DNA of 64,000 nucleotides, taken from contig JAOALB010000050.1 of assembly GCA_025331125.1 (NCBI GenBank), positions 124,001-188,000 of the forward strand. Reading direction: 5' to 3'. The position numbers were made by a program, and so were the translations under genes. The notes beneath the pieces are model-generated. The model was not told the DNA's origin. It did no database searches and worked only from the letters and a program-made list of their open reading frames with translations. How positions within the stretch are numbered: the stretch's first letter is position 1; every line of letters starts with the position of its first letter. Source of the stretch: Mycogone perniciosa. Taxonomy: Eukaryota; Ascomycota; Sordariomycetes; Hypocreales; Hypocreaceae. Below, piece by piece: positions 24,825-34,818 of this stretch.

Positions 24825-25401
24825 TCATGATCCCTCCTTCATCATATCTAGCATCTTCTCGTGAATGCCCGTCCAGCTGGAATCACACATGCTCTTCACT
24901 GTGCCTATGAGCAGTCTCGACGCTTTGATCAGGACATCCTCGATCATTTCCACTCCCCCGTCTGGAGTCTGCCTGACTTCCCAAACGGTCTCCATCACCA
25001 CATTAAGCGGGCTTCGTATTCTGACAAAGACGCCCCTCTCCAGGTTCATGAACTCATATGTGCTCACCACATCAGAGTCCCACAGTCCGGCAGGAAGCGT
25101 GTGCACCTTATCCATCACCGAATAGTAGGCAGGCTCTCCAATGACAGTGACCTGGCGGTCCTCTGGAACCGTAGGCTTTACGTCAGAGGGCGGGGGAATG
25201 GTTTCGTACTTGATCATGTGAGGATCGCATTGGATGTAGAACACATGATTGTGGAGGAATTCAATTGCCTTTGACGGCGAAATTTCGGCCGGAATTGGAG
25301 TTGTGTGCTGCAAAGAGGCAGTTGTGTTGAGCCAGGCTGAGATGAGATGCAACTGTCAGATTCCAAGCGACGCCGTTCAGCCAGGACAACTTACATGTCA
25401 T
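24825..25401 (-). CDS. Small uncharacterised fungal protein, DUF7053-like
   Basis: A predicted 172-residue protein from a 7-nt first exon (25401-25395, ATG ACA T) and a second exon 25336-24825. The donor is GTAAGT. The acceptor is the second AG (CATCTCAG), because only it joins the frame as M-T-S-W-L-N-T-T. The fold looks like a START/SRPBCC-type alpha-beta domain: an opening strand-helix (TTPIPAEISPSKAIEFLHNH) and long strands with RIRSPLNVVMETVWEV. I relate it to the fungal DUF7053 group from this N-terminal pattern, with only moderate confidence; the function is unknown. No signal peptide or membrane helix is seen. If the 7-nt exon is wrong, the protein would need another start further inside. 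Confidence 0.65.
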
Positions 25402-26482
25402 TTTGTGCGGTCTATTCGTTTCCGAGGCAAGAAAAAGATCGAGGCAAGACTCTCTCTATATATAGGTATATTAGGTATTCTAGTGAGGGGAGGCAAAACC
25501 GAAAAGAACTTTTCTGAGGTATATGGCAGCTGCGGGGGCTGTGAGGTTAATCAATTCAGGCAGTATGGATGTTGAAGGCAGACGCTGACTCGCCTGTATG
25601 TGGCAGGTATGGATATTTATACTAAATAGCCTGTATCATTGCGCATGCTTTTTGTTATGTTACAGCAGCGGTACGAGGCGCCCAAACGCCAAGCAATGAA
25701 TGATTCAAGTGGCAGACTCCAAAAAAACCACTATTAGTGCCATTGTGGAGTGTCAGCTGAAGTAGTTGTACTGTCTTTGAAGTTGAACAGGAGGTTTCCA
25801 TAATACGAGGAGATCGGTCATCAACATGCAAGATATGACGATCACTACAGAGTGCTAGTGGGTGGCCTGTGGCTTTGTTCATAGCGCCTCGACGCTGTAT
25901 CGGGAGCCAGGAGTTCTCTTAAAGAGGCAATGGTATTTACCGGGACATACCCCAAGGATAATTTCTTAATAATGACTACACCAATTCATCCCAAATTCAA
26001 ATTATGAATATGGAATGCTTCAAGTCGGAAATCTCAGCCCAAACTCTACAACGCCACTGTTCAAGAGCCCAGTATATAAATGCATTTACACGGCAATCTT
26101 TGTACCCCTATACATGCTGATAAAAACTCATAATTCAAGCAAAAATCTTTTCAGATTGAAAAGAAGGTATGTTGAGTTAACCGAGTATTTTTCCAATGTT
26201 TCTTTTGGAGCTTTAAGTGCTGGCTTAACCCGCATGCTGTTATGTCCCATTTGTGATGCCCCCCCAAATTGAAACACGTGACTTCGCGACGCGATCTTCG
26301 TGCCTTGGATGCACGCGAAACGTGTCCCACTTAATAGTCAGCCCCTTCACTCCACGAATACTCCACGAATATCCCACTATTGTGTGATGCTGAACGAGCT
26401 TCCCTTGAGGCTTGCGCATTGTGAGAAATTGATATGCATCGGTCATAGAAACCCAACCGCCTGGCCTTGAACTACCGCCATC
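25402..26482. other. Intergenic region DUF7053-like/pso2
   Basis: About 1.1 kb between divergent starts, AT-rich in the middle (25,950-26,200). A CACGTGA word (CACGTG at 26275-26280) lies 203 bp before the pso2 start. No supportable gene. Confidence 0.5.
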
Positions 26483-28996
26483 ATGGTTGCATCTACGAAA
26501 ATCAACCGGACCAATACACCGAGAAAATCCACAGCGGCATCGAGCTTTGTCAAGAAATCTACGAAACCCAATGCCAGTATCCTGAGCTTCTTCCAAAAGA
26601 CTCCGAAGCCTGAGGATTCCCTCTTTGTTGGCACAGTGCCGACACCGGCAAACCAGGAGGATGATATTTACGGCCGCGACGATGACATTCGATTCAACGA
26701 GGTCGAAGCACCGAGCAAGAAGAGGAGACTTAGCGAGGAACGACCTGCGTCCCTAAGCGAGAGGGAGATTGCAGATAAACCTGTGGATAGGAGTGTAGCG
26801 AAAACTGGGAATGGTACTGAGCCGAAGAAGACGAGACCTCGAATCAAGACCCCATTTGTCATGGATTCCGATAGCGAGGACGAGGACGCAGATAAAGATA
26901 AAGGACCAAATGACCTCCCTAAGAAGCCGGAATCTCCTAGAAAAGAACCTATAGAGCCGCCTTCCAATGTCGAGCAAAAACTGCCCCATGATCCCGCGAA
27001 GATCGAATCTACCAATGACAAGTATGAACCGCCGCCAATCGAGGAAGAAAGCTCGACGTATACCCAATTTGACGAACTCGGGGACTTCGCTGACTTGGAG
27101 GGGTTCGACCTAGATGAGTTTGAAGGTGAAGAGATGCAGGAAATGCGCTTTATGCGAGAGCAGGCTCGCCTCGAAGCCGAAGAGGCGGGGCGTTTGTCCG
27201 ACGATATCGAGGACAACCCTTTGGATGACCAATCCATGATAGAGAACTGCCCAATATGTAACAGCTGCCTGGTTGGTGTCTCTGCAGATGATGCGACAAG
27301 ACATGTTAACTCATGTCTGGACGGCAATCCTATCCCGTTACCAAAGCCCAACGATGCTACACCAAAAGATACATCTGAAGTCGAAGCTGCCGAAATCAGC
27401 AAAAGGTTTGCCCGGGCAGCCATCCCCAGGCCCGGGCAAGCTAATCCATTCGAAATTAACAACGCAGAAAACGAGCCAAAGAGTGCCTTCTCCAAGCTCA
27501 TGTCTAATAACGCAGAGGACTCGGCCTGGGCCACGGCAGCAGCAGCAGAGAATGCGTCTCGAGGCCGACCTGCATATGAGCGGACCTGTCCGTTTTACAA
27601 AATCATACCCGGATTTTCAATATGTGTTGATGCCTTCCGCTACGGCGCAGTTGAGGGATGCAAGGCCTATTTTCTCAGCCACTTTCACAGTGATCACTAC
27701 ATCGGCCTGACAGCAAACTGGAGACATGGGCCTATTTACTGCAGTAAGGTCACTGGCAGCCTCGTTAAGCAACAACTTCGTACGGCTGCGAAATGGGTTG
27801 TTGAGCTTGAGTTTGAGGAACCGTACGATATCCCAGGTACCGAAGGAGCATCGGTTACGATGATACCCGCAAACCATTGTCCTGGGAGCTCGCTGTTTCT
27901 CTTTCAAAAATCCTTTGGTACCGGACTCAATAAGCGGGCCAAGAGAATATTGCATTGTGGCGATTTCAGAGCCTGTCCGGGTCATGTCCGCCATCCCTTG
28001 CTCAAGCCAGATGTTGTAGACTCGATATCGGGGAAGACGAAACAACAAAGGATCGACCTATGCTACCTCGATACAACCTATCTCAATCCTCGATATTCCT
28101 TCCCTCCCCAGGAAGACGTCATCAGAGCTTGTGCGGACTTGTGCGGGTCCATGTCCCCCGATCCCAACTGCAATGATGATGTCTGGCAAAGGACAGAGAA
28201 GGCTACTGCGACAAGCACAGTGAGCAAATACTTTCAAGGCGCAAAACCTCTAGAGGATGACGCTCGGTCGGAAACAAAACGCAAGTCTAAACAACGTCTT
28301 TTGGTAATATGTGGCACCTATTCCATCGGAAAAGAGCGAATTTGCGTGGCTTTGGCCAAGGCTCTAAATTCCAAGATCTTCGCTTCTCCAGCGAAAATCA
28401 AGATATGCAAGCAGCTGGGCGACCCAGAATTGAGTTCACTCCTTACCTCCAATCCAATCGAGGCTCAGGTTCACATGCAGATGCTCATGGAGATTCGCGC
28501 CGAGACACTCCAAGAATATCTAGACGGGTACAAGTCACACTTCAGTCGTATTGTCGGTTTCCGCCCCAGCGGGTGGAACTTTCGACCCAGCAACGGCAAA
28601 TCCATAGGTCCAAACACTTCACCGAGCAGTATACCTACTCAACAACTTCTTCATGACAAAGGCTGGAGGACGAGGTTTGGAGTGAAGGATCTCGTTGCGC
28701 AGAGAGGGAGTACAAAAGAGGCCATGTGCTTTGGCGTCCCGTACTCTGAGCACAGCAGTTTTCGCGAATTGGCCATGTTCATCATGGGATTGCGCATTGA
28801 CAAGGTCATTCCAACAGTGAATGTGGGCAGCGAGCAGTCGAGAAAGAAAATGAAGGGCTGGATCGATAGGTGGATGGCAGAAAGGAGAAAAGGAGGATTG
28901 GTAAGACCCCTGATAGAAGGTCAAGATGACGGGAGTGACGGTAAAATCCAATTATGGGAGGGCAAGTCTGGGATTGGAGGTGCAGCTTGGTGGTAG
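26483..28996 (+). CDS. pso2: DNA interstrand crosslink repair nuclease Pso2/Snm1
   Basis: A 5'-to-3' exonuclease of the metallo-beta-lactamase/beta-CASP group, needed to repair interstrand crosslinks. Single exon, 837 residues. Near the N-terminus, SILSFFQK resembles a PCNA-interacting box. A UBZ4-type zinc finger lies at about 255-280 (CPIC ... RHVNSC). The catalytic domain starts at about residue 370 with FSICVDAFRYG. Metal-binding motifs in order are HFHSDH (about 400), NHCPGSS (about 463), HCGDFRAC (about 490) and YLDTTYLNPRY (about 527). The beta-CASP part ends with VPYSEHSSFREL (about 752). All expected ligands are present, so the enzyme should be active. The acidic linker between the zinc finger and nuclease is probably disordered. 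The gene converges with lsm2, with 295 bp between stops. Confidence 0.95.
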   Translation: MVASTKINRTNTPRKSTAASSFVKKSTKPNASILSFFQKTPKPEDSLFVGTVPTPANQEDDIYGRDDDIRFNEVEAPSKKRRLSEERPASLSEREIADKPVDRSVAKTGNGTEPKKTRPRIKTPFVMDSDSEDEDADKDKGPNDLPKKPESPRKEPIEPPSNVEQKLPHDPAKIESTNDKYEPPPIEEESSTYTQFDELGDFADLEGFDLDEFEGEEMQEMRFMREQARLEAEEAGRLSDDIEDNPLDDQSMIENCPICNSCLVGVSADDATRHVNSCLDGNPIPLPKPNDATPKDTSEVEAAEISKRFARAAIPRPGQANPFEINNAENEPKSAFSKLMSNNAEDSAWATAAAAENASRGRPAYERTCPFYKIIPGFSICVDAFRYGAVEGCKAYFLSHFHSDHYIGLTANWRHGPIYCSKVTGSLVKQQLRTAAKWVVELEFEEPYDIPGTEGASVTMIPANHCPGSSLFLFQKSFGTGLNKRAKRILHCGDFRACPGHVRHPLLKPDVVDSISGKTKQQRIDLCYLDTTYLNPRYSFPPQEDVIRACADLCGSMSPDPNCNDDVWQRTEKATATSTVSKYFQGAKPLEDDARSETKRKSKQRLLVICGTYSIGKERICVALAKALNSKIFASPAKIKICKQLGDPELSSLLTSNPIEAQVHMQMLMEIRAETLQEYLDGYKSHFSRIVGFRPSGWNFRPSNGKSIGPNTSPSSIPTQQLLHDKGWRTRFGVKDLVAQRGSTKEAMCFGVPYSEHSSFRELAMFIMGLRIDKVIPTVNVGSEQSRKKMKGWIDRWMAERRKGGLVRPLIEGQDDGSDGKIQLWEGKSGIGGAAWW

Positions 28997-29291
28997 CGCA
29001 AGTATAGCTTGGATACCTATCTTGAATGTTTACAAGCATCAGAACAGTGCCATCGCTCCCCCCATCTATTTCACCATGTAAACTTCAAAGGATGCCGGGA
29101 GAAAACTGGTATTCCATTACCCATGCCAGGAGAAACGCCGAATGAGTTCCATCTTTGCATCCTCGTCATTACCGTCCATGCAAGTGTCGTCAGACTCCTA
29201 GGCGCCAGTCCAGGAGACAGGTTACGCATACGCAAACATCAGCTAACTTTTTTGTCCCATCTCGCACTCTCAGAAAAAGCTCATCTCCCCA

Positions 29292-29822
29292 TCATTTGGC
29301 CTTGGCCTGTTGGGCCGCCGCTTCTGCAAAAAGGGTCAGTACTGCCTTCGACATGTCCGTGCCAAGGGAACTCACCTCTTCGGGTGGCATCCTCCAACAA
29401 CTGTGTGTCTACAGAGGCTGCCGGGAGATGGACGTATCGCACCACAGATCCTCGGATGAAGACATTCTTAACAGAGCTCTAACGACCGGACATAGTCAGC
29501 ACTCCATGAAGTCCTCGTCAAGAGTCCACGACGGGGGCTCAGTCATACCAGGTGGGGGTACTTCAGCTCCTCCACGACCTGGATATCGTCCAGCTTAATG
29601 TTGAGATATTGGTCCACGCTCTTTAATATGCCCTTGAGCTGGATGTCGTTCTTGAGCTCCACGGTGACCTCATGGTCAATGAGGGTTTTGAAGAAGCTGT
29701 TGGCTATGTTAGAGGCCCGTCTAACTCCACATTCTGCGCTCCATGAAAACACATAGTATCCAACGCCAATAGACTAAAATTCGGCTCGGGGTTTGGTGAA
29801 CTGCTGACCTGAAGAAGAGCAT
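29292..29822 (-). CDS. lsm2: U6 snRNA-associated Sm-like protein Lsm2
   Basis: Lsm2 is part of the nuclear Lsm2-8 ring that binds the U6 snRNA 3' end and of the cytoplasmic Lsm1-7 decapping ring. Four exons on the minus strand: 29822-29809 (14 nt), 29696-29549, 29478-29376 and 29323-29292, giving 98 residues, the normal Lsm2 size. Sm motif 1 covers VTVELKNDIQLKGILKSVDQ and NIKLDDI; Sm motif 2 is VFIRGSVVRYVHLP. The short first exon encodes MLFFS, joined to FFKTLIDHEV, which is the conserved Lsm2 start. Intron 1 skips an AG located four bases after its CTAAC branch site and uses the next one, 7 nt downstream. Confidence 0.94.
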
Positions 29823-31090
29823 GGTGATGATGCAGATGAACTGAAAACCGGCGGGGTATCACGGATGGGGTTTGATGGGCCAAATATGGTGTTTTGTCGC
29901 GAAATCGCTCTCTCAGATGTCTTTTGAGCTGAAGACAATTAAATCTTCGCTTTTTGGGCCTTAGATTTCGATACGGCGAAGCCTTGGGGGAGCTGTTCTG
30001 GTCAAATGTCACTTGGCGATGAAGACCACACAGTTCGCCCAAAAGAGACATTGAACGTTCCCATCACGTGATACGGCGTCTTTTCCAGGGACCCAATTTG
30101 GAGCTTGATCATTTCGCATCGTGAACAACAATCCCATCGCATTATCAGATATTTTGTAACCAAAGAAAAAACCCATTTTTTTGGTGTTTATTATGATCAA
30201 ATGTTCAATCCTGCAGTGCATCTCACCATTCAATTCAACTTGAGGTCATTTATTCCACGCATATTTTGCTTGCTCTGTGCTCTCAAACCACAAAGTCGGC
30301 AAACTTGAAGCTTCACACCATCTATCTATCTGCTTAGAATAAATGGATTAGGTAATGCGACTAGATCATTGTGAAAGCTTTCGATCAACATCAGAATTTC
30401 CCATCATTCTTTCTCAATCCCAGGATTCTCACTTTACAAACTCGTTGCGTATTTATTATGCAAGGCTAGAAGCTGCTACTCATCCTCAGTCTTCCGATCG
30501 CTGCGCCGCCACAATCACCAGCCGCATGGACTCTCAGCTCGAACGGCAATTGACTGGAGGTGGAAGAAGCTGCAACACCAAGAATAGTGATGTAGATAAT
30601 AAGACTGAGAGTTAAATGTCTTTTCAAGTATTGTAGGCAAAAAAAAAAGGACTGGAAGCGCTGCCAGCAGAAGCTCGCTGCAAGAACCGAGAAGGAGAAA
30701 ATCAAAGTTCTATGATGAAGACCAGACATAAGGAAATAGATGATGGGAATTACATACCAAATTTACCTGCGTTTTTCTTATACACGTTTCTTTCTTCTCT
30801 TCTACTTTTTATCATCCCGATACTAAAGCAATACACTTTCTAGAGTATTTCGTCTCTCAACCTTCTTCTCTCGCATTGTATACCTGGTCCACTTAGTATT
30901 TGACAACGACGGCTCTAGGATATGTCAACATAATCAAAAACCACGTCTTTTTGCTAATCTACAGTACTTTTAACAAAATGGATGCAAAATCCTACTCTTG
31001 CAGAGTCTCGCTACGTACAAGCATCAAATAATTTGAGGTTCGTAGATAAATGTCAATCCGTCATTTGTCAATGTCCCATCTCCATCGCCT
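29823..31090. other. Intergenic region lsm2/lipoxygenase
   Basis: About 1.27 kb between the lsm2 start and the lipoxygenase stop. A palindromic ATCACGTGAT word (CACGTG at 30065-30070) lies about 240 bp before the lsm2 start. The remainder is AT-rich with A-runs and T-runs (for example near 30,640); I see no gene in it. Confidence 0.5.
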
Positions 31091-33133
31091 TTAGACAGCG
31101 CAGAAGAAAGGAATGTAGTTAGGGTCCAGAGTCCTATAAACGAACGGCATGTTCATGCTCAAGCCGTTCTTGTCAAAGCCTCGAGCGCGGATCTGGTCGC
31201 TCAAATCCTGCATGCTCTTCAAGAACGTGGCAGCAGCCTTATGGGTGGCCTGGTTGAGCTTACCCAGCATGGAGCTCTCGGAGAAGGCGGCCTCTAGGGT
31301 ACGACCCGAAGTATCATAGAAGGGACGGTTGAATGAAGCGATGAAGCCGATGTAGTGGATTGTTTGGGGGATAGAAGGCATGAATGGCATGAGATCTGTA
31401 ACACCCTTCTTCTCGGGAACAGGGGCAAAGATGGCAGGAAGATGGAAGGGGAGAGTGGCCTTGGATCCAACTGGATCACCACCGTTCAAGGCGTGATGAC
31501 CAACGCTGACGATGAAACCAAAGTGTGTCAGGACATCAACAAGGGTATCCTTGTGGACAAGCTGGTGCGGCAGCGTGACCTGAGGGAAGTCGTATACTTT
31601 AGCCCCCTTAGTAGCCTCGACAAACCAGTTCTGGACCTCATAATCCGCAGCGAGGGCAGCATCGTTTGCGTAGTACGAGTCGACGAAGGACTTGAAGAAT
31701 GCCTTGTATGCGCCATGAATCTTGCTGGCATCCTGGAAGAAGGGGAAGGATTTGAAAGGGAATTGGTTCTTGTCATTGAGGAGGCCACGAGCCTTGAGGT
31801 CAACATGCAAGTAACCAGCCTGGTAGCGTCCTGTAACGGGCCAAGTCTCGGTGACATAATCACGGCATCTTAGAAGACGTTAGACAATATCAGTAAGGTG
31901 AGGGGATTCTTGAGATATACATACCCGATGTTGTTGACGAACATAAGCTGGTCCCAGTGACCGTTGGGGTTGAAGCACAACTGTTCACCAACACTATATC
32001 TCGTTAGCATACCAGCAACAATGAATCTTTCAAGGGAAAATCATACATTCGAGACGAGTATCCTTGAAGCATGAGACGTTCAAGGATAACCATGATCGGG
32101 TGGTTAGAGCTAAGAGTGCGCAAAGCAGCCTCATGAACAGCCTCAGACACGTCGTGAGTGATAACTAGATGACGCATCTGAGAGTCAAACAGGTCGTTGA
32201 CATTGAACATAATTTTGGCGAGCAGCCAGTCGTTTGCAGAGTCCAAGGGAGTGTAAATGAGATCCTTTCCGGTGTTGGTCTTAATGGCCAGAGGAAGGAA
32301 GTCCTTTGACTTGGGGTGAATGTAAAAGTAGGCCGAGCAAGCAGCGCCATATCGCTTCGGCGTGAGCTCAGACTTGGGATAATGGGTCTGATAGGTGTCT
32401 ATGTACTACTATTAGCTGAAGGTCAATTCGTGATATTAGTTTGAAGATATTTACAGTCAACATAGAAGAGGCTTGAGCTAGCCTTCAGTTGCTTAAGAGT
32501 GGCACCAGAGATTTTTTGAGATGTCTGGTCATCGAGTTGGAAGGGCAGGTTGTCGGTTGGCTTGATGAGCTTCAGAGAGTAAGGGTTCTGGCTCAACCTT
32601 TCCATGCTGAAGAGGAGATCTTGGGTATAGTTGGACATGATACCGGGGGCGGTGCCTCGAGGGTTGGAGTTCTTCCATTGACCTTCGTAGAGGACCTTGG
32701 CGTAGTCGTCCAGGGTTTTCAATCCGCCATTCTACAATGGGCGACCAACGTAAGCAGGCATATTAATTGATGGCTCATAATACCAAGGGGAGCTTACAGC
32801 CTGAATGACCTGCTGAATCGCCGCAACATCCTTCGCAATTCGCGAGTCGATTTCCGCGCGGTCAATGGCCCAGAGATCCATATCCGCCTTGGTCCTGGCG
32901 TTGCCCAATGTGCCATTGAGGAAGAAGGCGGCCTCTCCAATCAGCGAGGGGCCATAGACGAAGCCATCTTTTCGGGCAGCAACCCCAGCAGCTCTCTTTG
33001 CGGGATTGGGGTCGTTCTTGGGCACTGAAGCAATAGTTGTATCATAACGAGCGAACACCTCTGAAGGGTGAGGAACTGCTCTAGCCACCAAGGCTAGAGA
33101 GCTAAGTAAGAGCCAAGTAGCTTGTGTTCGCAT
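31091..33133 (-). CDS. Secreted fungal lipoxygenase (manganese-lipoxygenase-like)
   Basis: Lipoxygenases add oxygen to linoleic or linolenic acid to make fatty acid hydroperoxides. Five exons on the minus strand: 33133-32798, 32731-32455, 32398-32047, 31993-31925 and 31868-31091, giving 603 residues, the size of fungal Mn-lipoxygenases. A signal peptide (about residues 1-19, ending ALVARA) indicates secretion, and NGT and NYT sequons allow glycosylation. The first metal-ligand helix is around residues 280-292 (RHLVITH ... EAVHEAA) and the second is HHALN at about 466-470. The C-terminal residue is valine, as in Mn-lipoxygenases, where the terminal carboxylate is a metal ligand. NGHWDQLMFVNN and GCRDYV flank the small fourth exon. 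Motifs alone do not prove manganese over iron. The gene is flanked upstream by an AT-rich non-coding stretch. Confidence 0.9.
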
Positions 33134-34818
33134 CTTGAGAGACTGAATACTGGCTGCCCTAGAATGGAACTCCTAATTCTGGGGTGATCTCGAGGCTGAA
33201 CATATATACATGATTTCTCCTTCAACCTATAATATTAGGGCGTGCTCGATACCGGATTTAAACGAGTAGGACATCTCCGATGAGACGAGTCGGCCGGGGG
33301 GGAATTACGGGATACTACTGCAACTACTAGCATCGTGTCTTACTTGTCCCATCATCGAGAGGTCCGTCCGCATAGTCCTGCTTGTGTAATCTTTCGATCT
33401 TTTGACAATAGGGTATCTAGATCTTCGGCAGTTCCGTATGGCATTCCTACAGATATGCTAATCGAGACAAAACAATCACCTGCATACTACGAAACGCCTT
33501 GGCGGCCTTCAGCCATGCTGGGGTTTCATCGAACTGGGTTTGGCTAAAACAATAACGAACATAGTTCTGGGATACTGCGTGTAGAGCCGTAACATTATTC
33601 CGTAACCTACTGTAATATGTTGTACCCACCTTTCCAGGGCAAGCAACTAGGACAGAAAAAAGAGAAAAAAGAAAAAAGAAGCTAATTTTAGGCTTCTAAT
33701 AACTGCTACATGCTAAGCTTGATAAATAGCATAGCTAGGCAAATATGAGCTTAGCAGTTGTACTATATGAGAATTACTAGTATTCACACATATAGATAGG
33801 TACTAGTACTACTCCGTACTAGTATCCATAACTACTACCCACTACGGAGTACTCGTACGGAGTACTCCGTAGCAGTAATCAAAATGCATCAATTTTAAGC
33901 ACATACTATCTACGGAGTACTAGTGTAACATACAGTACTACTTCGTATAGGATGTGGGGAATTGGAGAAAAGATGGAGCTAAATTGAACGTTATGTGGAA
34001 ATAGAGATAAGTATGCGTTTGTGTGTAAATAGTAATTCTCTACAATATTATGTTGATTATTACGTTTTCTTCTTCTTTTTTTTTTGGCTTCTTCTTGCTA
34101 ACTTGATCTTACTATAGCCAGTCGCCTGAAGTGTTGTTCACAGGGAAATATATTTTGCAGTACAAATCAGCATAAACAAGCAATTCATCTATCTGATTCG
34201 CGGAAGATAATACTACTTCAGGATTTTTAGTTTATATCAATTTCCGAGCCGCGAGATATTAGTAGCTGCAGATCGCCCGGCATCTCTCACTTATAGGGAC
34301 TGCATAACTATATTATTACTACTCCAGTAGCTGTAACAAAGTTCCGCGACCCCCTGGTAGCTTTTTCTTAAGCAAAGTGTGCAAAACTTTCCCCCACACG
34401 TTGGTGAGGAGTTTGAAAACTAACTACTAGTAGTAAAAGATTCCGAACTCTCTAACGAGTACGAGTAGTTCGTTTACGAAGTTCCCACTAACGGGTAACA
34501 TTACTATCTTTACTCCGTACTACTTTCTTCTTGGCTATGGTATTACTACTCGTACTACATCCAGAGCGACCGGGCCATTTTGGCCAATCGGTGAAGACGT
34601 TGTTAGTAATAAAATACGAAGAAGGATGAGATGGCGTAGGGCTTACTTCGTAAAATACTACATAACCGCAGGGGATGAAAGACCTTGCATTTCAATGGCA
34701 CGGACACGCCGGACGCCCTCCACCTGACATCTCACTCGAAGTCTGGGTTCGTTTAGACACATGATGAAAATTTCTCGTACCCTATGCATGCTACTCGGTG
34801 TAATACGCCCAGCTTGGC
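33134..34818. other. AT-rich intergenic region with TAC/ACT-rich simple sequence
   Basis: About 1.7 kb between the lipoxygenase start and the utp12 stop. From about 33,640 to 34,650 the sequence is AT-rich and dominated by TAC, ACT and TAG triplets. It holds at least six TACGGAGTA/TACTCCGTA words, two of them fused in a 16-bp palindrome. No gene is supported. Confidence 0.6.
33856..33871. repeat. 16-bp perfect palindrome
   Basis: TACGGAGTACTCCGTA reads the same on both strands. It is made of two overlapping opposite copies of the dispersed TACGGAGTA word. Confidence 0.9.

Noticed and set aside
26668..27534. 288-codon open frame on the minus strand
   Set aside because: It lies antisense within pso2 and is a serine-rich shadow of that gene's acidic coding sequence; it has no independent features.
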